This document shows, piece by piece, positions 59,201 to 64,000 of a stretch of 64,000 nt of DNA (the first letter of the stretch is position 1; each line of letters begins with the position of its first letter). Source of the DNA: Varanus komodoensis (taxonomy: Eukaryota > Chordata > Lepidosauria > Squamata > Varanidae); contig NW_025336236.1 of the NCBI RefSeq assembly GCF_004798865.1, positions 1,095,365 to 1,159,364 on the forward strand, given 5' to 3'. Below the pieces are notes generated by a model, which ran no database searches, had not been told where the DNA came from, and was given only the letters and a program-made list of their open reading frames with translations. The position numbers were made by a program, and so were the translations under genes.

Positions 59201-61522
59201 TCACAAGAAAAATACAGACAGCAATTATACCTGTGAGTCTAGCATACTACATGAAGCTGTAGACCAGCTATTTATCAATGACTTCAGAAAAAAAGAAGCC
59301 CAATGTTAGCAATAAACAACAAGTTATTAAATGTTCAGTTTTTAAACTAAGTGCCACAGTTCAAGTATATCCATGAATACTGGTCGAGAGCACATTTTCC
59401 TAATCTTAGATATATGGAAATCAAATACTAGTTTACGAAGGAATCAGCTGAGAGGCTACACACCAATAGCCTTACCTCCCCTCTTGAAACCCCTGCTGCT
59501 GACTTCTGCTGCTTCTGCTGTGGAAAATATCTTTAGCAACAGAGGAGCAGAAAAAGAAAAACCAAACTTTTCAGCAGCTTTTGATACCAACAACCACTGG
59601 GCAGAGTAATATTCCCTAACCATCACCCTCTGGAGCCTGAGCGGAACCACTGTTCCACTCAGCAGTACCCTTCATTTCCAACTCAGATGGTCACTCCAGA
59701 AGAATATCGTGCTTGATGGTACCCACTGAAGGACCATGTCATCTGACAAGGGACCTTGTCATCGTGACAAAGGGACCTTTTCAAAGCTCTCTACCTTCAG
59801 ATCACTATCCTCATGCCCAGCTGAAAAACAAAAACAAATCTGGAGTGTGCACAGCTACATGTTATGGGCTGATAATATGTAGGGGTGGTCCCTTGATTAC
59901 CATGGAGTCCATGAAATCCTGACCTGCCCCAGATAGGACATCCTCAGCATGCATGTTAACATCTCTCAGGATTAGCAGCCTTGGGGAATCTCAACATCAC
60001 AGCTGAGACAAAAGGTAGGGAGACTGTTGAGCTGCAGAGTAGACAGTACACCAACAGAATCCCTTACTGGTTCACCTAGCTCAGCACAAACGGGGCTGCA
60101 ATTTTCACATAAAATCTGGCCTTCGACTTCAGTTTAAATATACTAGAAAATACCCTGCTGAACCACACCACTCTTTGTGGGGAGTGATACAGGACAACTT
60201 CTAGAACTGAAAAGGGGAGGAGGGTCAAAGAAAAGGAGGCTGACCATCTTTATTGTGCTTTCACAGGGTTTGCTGCCTTTAAGAGAACTCCAGCTTCATG
60301 ATTTGGAAAATCCAAAGGGTGTGCAGCAAGAAATTTTATGCCTTCCAAATTACAGGTGAGAATAGTCTCTGGGGTGCTTTACTACTGGCTTAGGGATGTC
60401 AGAGAAATCTGCAAGGGACTCAGATGAGATTAGATATCTAGGAACTTGACCTGCAGAAGCCACAGCATAGCTGCTCCTGAATCTTGCATTTTCCATGGAT
60501 TTGTGGGTTGATTGCTTTACTTTCCATCCTTTCACACAAATATAGTCATAGGGAGCAGAGAAAAACAGTGCTGACCCAAAATACAATTTTCTGCCTTGAG
60601 CTAAAAGCAAGAAAATATGCATTTGGGGGAGATGTGCACATTTTTGGACGTGCAATTGTGCAAGTCCAAAATTGCATGAATAAATTGACTGGAGGATGGA
60701 ACAAGAAGCACCTGAAGATCTGCAACACAAACCAACCAACCAACCAGCCAGGTGGAATGGATTTAGCAAAGTCTGTACGTCTCCACTCTGGGCTGGATCA
60801 GAGATGCCTCACTATCTAGCCCATGTGCCTGGATAAGGGGAGCTCCCCAGCCTCTTCCATGCCGGCCCTTCCTCTGACACCACAGCAAAAGGCTGCAGCA
60901 TGAGGAGATAAAAAGCCCAGTGCATAAAGGCTGTTTTCACATGAATCCCGCCTGTAACATCCAGTAAACGCTGGCCCATTTCAAGCTTGGGCGCGTTGGC
61001 GGACCGAACGCCCTCTGAGGGCTCAGGACAAGAGCCTCTGGAGGTTTTCCTCTTTCTCTTTACTTTCCGTTGCTCCACCCACCTCTCGCTCTGCTCTCAA
61101 GTCCCCTGCCCCCCCTCCATCTGACTTCATTTTTATGCCACCAATAGCCAAAGATGGGTCGCAAAGCTCCAGAATGCAACATACTATAACACGTATCACA
61201 TGCATGTGTGCACCGCGAACAGGTGTCATCGGGGCAACGCTCGCACTTAGCAACCGTTGCCAAGCCACGCCAACGTTCCACAGCTCTTCCGCCTTCTCTC
61301 CCCCCCCCCCCCCACTTCAGCGTTCGGCCCTCCCCGCCCCCGTTCGGCACAACTCCCCTTCCGGCTCTTTTCCACTAATGCAGATACTCACCCGTTGCCC
61401 TAATCCCGACAGGGGCAACAATTTCGGTCCGTCAGGGCAGGAGGAGCAAACAGGAAAAAAAGGAAAAGAAAACGCGCACAAGCTCACCGACGCGTTCCCA
61501 AACTGCTCCTTCCCGCCGTCAT
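46126..61522 (-). CDS. CENPU: Centromere protein U, CENP-O/P/Q/U complex subunit (thirteen coding exons)
   Basis: Exons on the minus strand: 61522-61488, 58444-58390, 56983-56914, 56017-55885, 55663-55616, 54887-54815, 53929-53857, 53573-53450, 52043-51965, 50952-50905, 49603-49542, 48683-48530, 46248-46126. All phases agree; 358 residues (human 418). CENP-U pairs with CENP-Q in the inner kinetochore and helps recruit PLK1. The strongest matches are in the C-terminal half: the VWDPKGRKKVASHVTELDVI block, the Lys/Glu-rich coiled coil at about residues 231-318 (KKRQRLIEVKEELI, TEPQLKKLEKEYEELKG), and the end block YGVSSLPALLVESRRILGAE. HPLHSTA, at about residues 55-61, matches the PLK1-docking region around human Thr78. 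The middle is acidic and little conserved. The first exon is the weakest part: an ATG at 61522 joins in phase, but a shorter start at 58434 (MPKRKARGDSRKN) would give 343 residues. It runs tail to tail with PRIMPOL. Confidence 0.92.
46500..46518. repeat. (GT)n microsatellite
   Basis: TGTGTGTGTGTGTGTGTG in the last CENPU intron. Confidence 0.9.
47717..48105 (+). mobile_element. Tc1/mariner-superfamily DNA transposon, internally deleted
   Basis: Terminal inverted repeats: TATACAGGGTCTCCCACAAA at the left, and TATACAAGGTGTCCCAAAAA on the opposite strand at the right, both continuing to AATTGACAT. TA borders fit this superfamily. Inside, at 47859-47929, one frame reads RQEVDYQLDMC then VTGGAHIEHL and stop, the C-terminus of an IS630/Tc1/mariner transposase of a kind common in arthropods. 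At 389 bp it cannot encode the enzyme. It lies in the last CENPU intron. Confidence 0.8.
48530..48683 (-). CDS. CENPU: CENPU coding exon 12
   Basis: Acceptor TTTGTAG, donor GTATGT. It encodes TEPQLKKLEKEYEELKGKIS and continues through LVTDLKELQQKYG to KSQKIE, matching human LEPQLKQLQTKYDELKERKS and LSNLKQLYQDY. Phase 2 to phase 0. Confidence 0.96.
49542..49603 (-). CDS. CENPU: CENPU coding exon 11
   Basis: Acceptor ATTGCAG, donor GTAAGC. It encodes MIRATNKKRQRLIEVKEELI, next to human MISDIEKKRQRMIEVQDELL. Coiled coil. Phase 0 to phase 2. Confidence 0.95.
50450..50600 (-). mobile_element. LINE 3'-UTR remnant
   Basis: ATTTATATTTGTATCCCACC followed by AATAAACTAAAAGTAGAC and an A-rich stretch matches the reversed LINE-tail pattern. 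No coding part. Confidence 0.35.
50842..50897. repeat. Dispersed short inverted repeat, fragment
   Basis: GTGGGCAACTTGTGGCTCCC and TCTATAATTCTCAACAAC match the left flank and arm of the 16390 family. It ends a few bases from the CENPU exon 10 donor. Confidence 0.4.
50905..50952 (-). CDS. CENPU: CENPU coding exon 10
   Basis: Acceptor TATTAG, donor GTAAAC. Sixteen codons, ATNAEELKKTKLKNTK, aligning with the human segment ending LKRKNAK. Start of the predicted coiled coil. Phase 0 to phase 0. Confidence 0.88.
51965..52043 (-). CDS. CENPU: CENPU coding exon 9
   Basis: Acceptor TTTTCAG, donor GTTAAG. It encodes HGVQPKICRKAIDSFYTGFR then NQLTNT, aligning with human RIESKVCKAAIATFYVNVKE. Phase 2 to phase 0. 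Confidence 0.9.
52375..53147 (+). mobile_element. Young 5'-truncated LINE (CR1/L2/L3 group)
   Basis: An unbroken frame to TAA at 52936 reads AFLQLRLINQLRPYLEYDCL, LATVTHALVTSRLDFCNALY, QLVQNRAARLLTG, MTPVLRQLHWLPIEVRAQFK and WNSLPREVRLALSLLVFRRQ, ending FLFKHHFNC. This is the C-terminal third of the reverse transcriptase. After the 3' UTR comes the stem-loop GCCGCCCC (53112-53119) / GGGGCGGC (53133-53140). CpGs are still present and the frame is intact, so it is younger than the other copies here. It sits in CENPU intron 8, antisense. Confidence 0.9.
53148..53201 (+). repeat. (AAT)n tail of the LINE
   Basis: About 17 AAT units follow directly on the LINE 3' end, so this is the element's own simple-repeat tail, perhaps expanded since. 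Confidence 0.9.
53450..53573 (-). CDS. CENPU: CENPU coding exon 8
   Basis: Acceptor ATTTAG, donor GTAAGC. It encodes DSDDDPNLIKVWDPKGRKKV, then ASHVTELDVILDEFEKITAK. It resembles human SDTSDIVHIWCPEGMKTSDI...LNIVLPEFEK. Phase 1 to phase 2. Confidence 0.93.
53857..53929 (-). CDS. CENPU: CENPU coding exon 7
   Basis: Acceptor CTAACAG, donor GTAAGG. It encodes LPRKRAKAFVKQMGSSPEME then TDYL. The basic LPRKRAK may correspond to the human DKRKKSRSK stretch. Phase 0 to phase 1. Confidence 0.75.
54815..54887 (-). CDS. CENPU: CENPU coding exon 6
   Basis: Acceptor TTCCTAG, donor GTACTT (a weak donor). It encodes KNQPALKSRMELEDSEEEPV then KENM. Acidic and Lys-rich, in the variable middle of the protein. 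Phase 2 to phase 0. Confidence 0.65.
55616..55663 (-). CDS. CENPU: CENPU coding exon 5
   Basis: Acceptor ACAATAG, donor GTGAGT. It encodes IWKTFIAKAQAKNAD with split codons at both ends. Low conservation; supported by splice sites and phase (2 to 2). Confidence 0.65.
   Translation of the reverse strand, partial: YLENIYCQSTSEECR
55885..56017 (-). CDS. CENPU: CENPU coding exon 4 (PLK1-docking region)
   Basis: Acceptor TTTAG, donor GTATCT. It encodes DHPLHSTAVSSYEEEEVDKD and a Ser/Glu-rich stretch. HPLHSTA matches human PPLHSTA, whose Thr78 is the known PLK1 polo-box docking site. Phase 1 to phase 2. Confidence 0.88.
56106..56123. repeat. Poly(A) run
   Basis: About 18 consecutive A residues in a CENPU intron, no attached SINE body seen. 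Confidence 0.8.
56914..56983 (-). CDS. CENPU: CENPU coding exon 3
   Basis: Acceptor CTTGCAG, donor GTTAGT. It encodes EPDVSYILKIPETGQSEEPD then DLF, aligning loosely with human SDVSSIGRLGENEKDEETYE. Phase 0 to phase 1. Confidence 0.8.
58180..58300. other. Local GC-rich patch with GTGTCA-type repeats
   Basis: GGGGGGTGGGACGGGGGCCG stands out in AT-rich intron sequence, followed by several GTGTCA/GTGTCAC units (GTGTGTCACC, CTGTGTCAGTGTC, GGTGTCACTGTCACC, AGTGTCAACTC). Nature unknown; it lies 90 bases from CENPU exon 2. Confidence 0.35.
58390..58444 (-). CDS. CENPU: CENPU coding exon 2 (alternative start at 58434)
   Basis: Acceptor ATTTCAG, donor GTAAGT. It encodes VKVMPKRKARGDSRKNLR. The internal ATG at 58434 (context GTGATGC) is an alternative initiation point. 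Phase 2 to phase 0. Confidence 0.75.
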
Positions 61523-61570
61523 AACTCAAACCAGCGCGCCGGAGCCGTCCCACTTGATATACGAAACCGG
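61000..61570. promoter_or_regulatory. CENPU: CpG-rich CENPU promoter and first-exon region
   Basis: GC- and CpG-rich block at the 5' end of CENPU with two usable minus-strand donors (GTGAGC at 61487, GTGAGT at 61391) and a poly-C run near 61303-61317. Open frames on both strands here follow from composition. A minus-strand frame with Lys/Arg-rich start near 61078 has no ATG and is not called. Confidence 0.6.
61488..61522 (-). CDS. CENPU: CENPU coding exon 1 (putative start)
   Basis: ATG at 61522 in the CpG-rich region opens MTAGRSSLGTR and reaches a donor GTGAGC with two bases of the next codon. The next exon begins with the base needed to complete Arg and stays in frame to MPKRKARG. Human CENPU also starts in its CpG-island exon with a basic N-terminus. 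A second donor, GTGAGT at 61391, would make the first exon non-coding. Confidence 0.5.
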
Positions 61571-61599
61571 TGGGAGGAGGAAAGAACGTAATGGCTGGA

Positions 61600-64000
61600 T
61601 TCAACTCAGCTTGCTTAGGACCTCTCTGTGTTACACTAATTTTCCTTCTGTGTGATTCCTCATGATCTTGACCGGTCGGCAAGGAGGAAAAAATGGATAA
61701 AGATAGTAATTCCCCCTTTTGTGTCGCCTCCCTTCCCTTTCTGTCTCGGCAGATGGTTTAGTCTTAGATAGAGTTTTGGGAAGTTAGTTGCATTAACTTG
61801 TTAGAGGAGCAGCACCATCTAGTGGCAGGAGGCCAAACTATACTGATAGAGTCATAGAGCGGCATTGTTTATTCCATAACTAGTATTGATTTTTTTTCTA
61901 CCGTGCGACACCGAAATGAGGATTAAGTAGGTAGTATCTAGTTTCTGCTGGTTAGTTGCCCGTTAGATGCAAATGTATGCAAATAATCAAAAATTGATTC
62001 ATCTTCAAAATATATCTGCTATTTATATGTAGTATATTAAATATTATTACAATATTTTTCTTCTTAAAACAAGAGATGGAAACACATAGTAAATATTTTA
62101 AATATACCATGCCTTTATTAATTTATTTCAGAAATCTATAACTTGTCTTTTCATTGATAAAAACCCTCATGCTGGCCTACAAAGCAAGAAGGTTTAATCA
62201 ATGATGTATGAAAAAAGGAGAATTAAGGAAGTTTATTAAAATGCTGTTGATGATTTATAATTGATTTAAAGTTATTGAAAAATTTGTTGATATAGAGAAT
62301 TATAGTTATTCTTTTTTCAAGCTTCAATGGATTATTGATCCTCAAAAAGCTAGAAATTTTTAGTCTCTTTGGAAATTTGCCGATTATGGATGTATTGATA
62401 TTGCTTTAAAATCCCTTGGCAATTTCTTCATGTCTTTTCTTATACCCTTTTTCTTTCTGCATCTCATTTAAGAAAACAATAAAATATTAGATTAAAACAA
62501 AGAAAAAGTAGAATTATACAATGTAACAATACTTTAAGTACTAGCTTTAAAATATTTATCCAGAAGTAAATCCCACTAAAATCCTCCTTAATGTATTTAT
62601 TACTTTAAAAAAAGAATGACATAGCTAGCCACAATACACAAAATTAAAGATATACAAAGACAGTGACAACTTCAGCCTGACATCTGAACAACAAGCAACT
62701 GCACTTTTAGCTTTCTTATGAAATAATTCCAAAGCTACAACTTCAGAAAAGACCATCTTCAGTGACCACCTCTCTGGAAATAGAAGAAATTGGTGATGAG
62801 CTGAGGTTATCTCAATAGGCAGAGATGAATGAGGAAGAAGAGTAAGAATCTGTATGTCGAATTGGACCAGAGAAAAATCCAGACAAAGTAATAAATGTTC
62901 TTTCAGTTATATTTTGTAACTCACACCAAGAGTCATTCTGACTAAGGGTGGGATAGAAATTTAATAAATATGTATTGGTGAGATATTATTACTACTATAG
63001 CTTAAGTTGACCATCTGAATCTTGCCACTATTTTGAAACAGAGTAATCCAATTCTGGATATTGCTCAAGTATGATTAACTGTGGCCAGACCATCTCTTTC
63101 CAGAAGGGGGCGAACTTAGTTTACCAGCTTTTGGTTCATGGTTCTTTTAGCTACTACTCAAGATTTCATAAAAACAGCTGGATGTAGAAGAACCATGTAA
63201 GTTGCAAACCTGCTATCTGCAGAGGAGTGCAATCCCATCCAGCTACTGACACTGGTCTGATCAGCCGTCTGTCCAAAGTACTTTATTTATCAATTTATTA
63301 CTTTCCATTACTGATTCCAGAATAAAGGTCAGATAAGTAGCATTAGTTGTCATCTCCATGTAGATGACACAATCCTACCTCCAGATGAATTGGGAAAAGA
63401 GTGGTTCTAATAACTTTCCATACTTTTTTCAGTACCTAAATTATCCAAAAGAGAAACTTGCCATTACTTCAAATTTTACCTGATTTCTCCGCTCTTGTTT
63501 CATGTAATAATTTTTGTGATCTTCAACAAGCTCACCCGCACTTCAGAGGTTTCATTTGGAAAAATCACTCCACTCATCATCCCCGGAAAGATTGTAATCC
63601 AGCAAAAATGCATTCCATCAATTTAAGCATTTTAATGAATGGATTCAGGATAGGAAAGGAGTAGAAATAAAGCACTGAAGGAACCCTCAAGGCAAATGGA
63701 GATGAAGAAAAACTATGGTAACCTGTGGCCCACAGGAAACATTAGAAGACTGTAGGACTTTTGGAATCCCAGCTCTGAAATCAGAAAACAGCTCTCCCTT
63801 CAGGGCTAGAACTCTGTTCCCTGAGCACCTCTCATCCCCTGCAGCCAGCTCAGAAAATCACCCAGCTGCTTCTCCAAAGTTGCTTTTGCAATCTTGGAGA
63901 AAGGTGTTTAGGGGGAATTCCAGTGGAGAGAAGGGAAGGGAAAGGGAGGAGATGGGTACCCGAAGATTCAAGATATCGTGGCAACACTTCAGCCTCCTTC
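61600..64000. other. Intergenic, upstream of CENPU
   Basis: AT-rich, no gene recognised. A LINE-tail-like GGGTGGGATAGAAATTTAAT lies at about 62948 on the plus strand, and a degraded copy of the dispersed inverted repeat (AACCTGTGGCCCACAGG) at about 63720. The ACSL1 gene expected further right is not reached. Confidence 0.5.
62920..62975 (+). mobile_element. LINE 3'-tail remnant
   Basis: GAGTCATTCTGACTAAGGGT and GGGATAGAAATTTAATAAAT match the end of LINE 3' UTRs (compare 4000-4040). Confidence 0.4.

Noticed and set aside
60812-61078. Lys/Arg-rich minus-strand frame as CENPU exon 1
   Set aside because: No ATG (it begins at GTG with a stop upstream), no homology, and no donor in the right phase was evident.
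1-64000. LTR retroelements, CRISPR arrays, rRNA or bacterial-type operons
   Set aside because: No LTR pairs, retroviral proteins, spaced direct-repeat arrays or rRNA sequences were seen; gene structure is plainly vertebrate.

Overview
The window reads as nuclear DNA of a squamate reptile (lizard or snake). It is AT-rich, has large introns, and its interspersed repeats are those typical of squamates: a Jockey-superfamily LINE (CR1/L2/L3 group) with a conserved 3' stem-loop, CR1 and L1 pieces, three kinds of tRNA-derived SINE, and a Tc1/mariner-type DNA element. This assignment rests on recognising the repeat families, not on a database search.

Three protein-coding genes could be assembled exon by exon. 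CASP3 (caspase-3) is on the minus strand: six coding exons between 22476 and 13135, 282 residues, full catalytic set. PRIMPOL (primase-polymerase) is on the plus strand: thirteen coding exons from 28664 to 44936, 586 residues, with intact AEP-primase motifs, zinc knuckle and RPA-binding tail. CENPU (centromere protein U) is on the minus strand: thirteen coding exons from 61522 (or a shorter start at 58434) to 46126, 358 or 343 residues. Every splice junction listed has GT/AG borders, and the codon phases agree across all introns. The order CASP3(-)/PRIMPOL(+)/CENPU(-) is the arrangement known from human 4q35, so the left edge should face IRF2 and the right edge ACSL1. Neither neighbour is visible here.

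Layout: 1-13.1 kb is gene-poor and repeat-bearing, and its right part is probably the CASP3 3' UTR. 13.1-22.5 kb holds the CASP3 coding exons. 25.9-26.7 kb is a CpG-rich divergent promoter shared by CASP3 and PRIMPOL. 28.6-44.9 kb holds the PRIMPOL exons. About 1.2 kb separates the PRIMPOL and CENPU stop codons, which lie tail to tail. 46.1-61.5 kb is CENPU, starting in a second CpG-rich promoter at about 61.0-61.6 kb. 61.6-64 kb is intergenic.

The genes do not form a pathway in the operon sense: one is an apoptosis executioner, one reprimes stalled replication forks, one is an inner-kinetochore subunit. The CASP3-PRIMPOL pair shares a promoter region with an E2F-like site and a CCAAT box. 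I found no convincing undescribed system. The best leads are a duplicated, in-frame tandem splice donor in CASP3, a 96-bp target-site duplication around an L1 tail, a mariner-type remnant with an arthropod-style transposase C-terminus, and the N-terminal structure of CENPU. No LTR retroelement or other virus-derived element was recognised.
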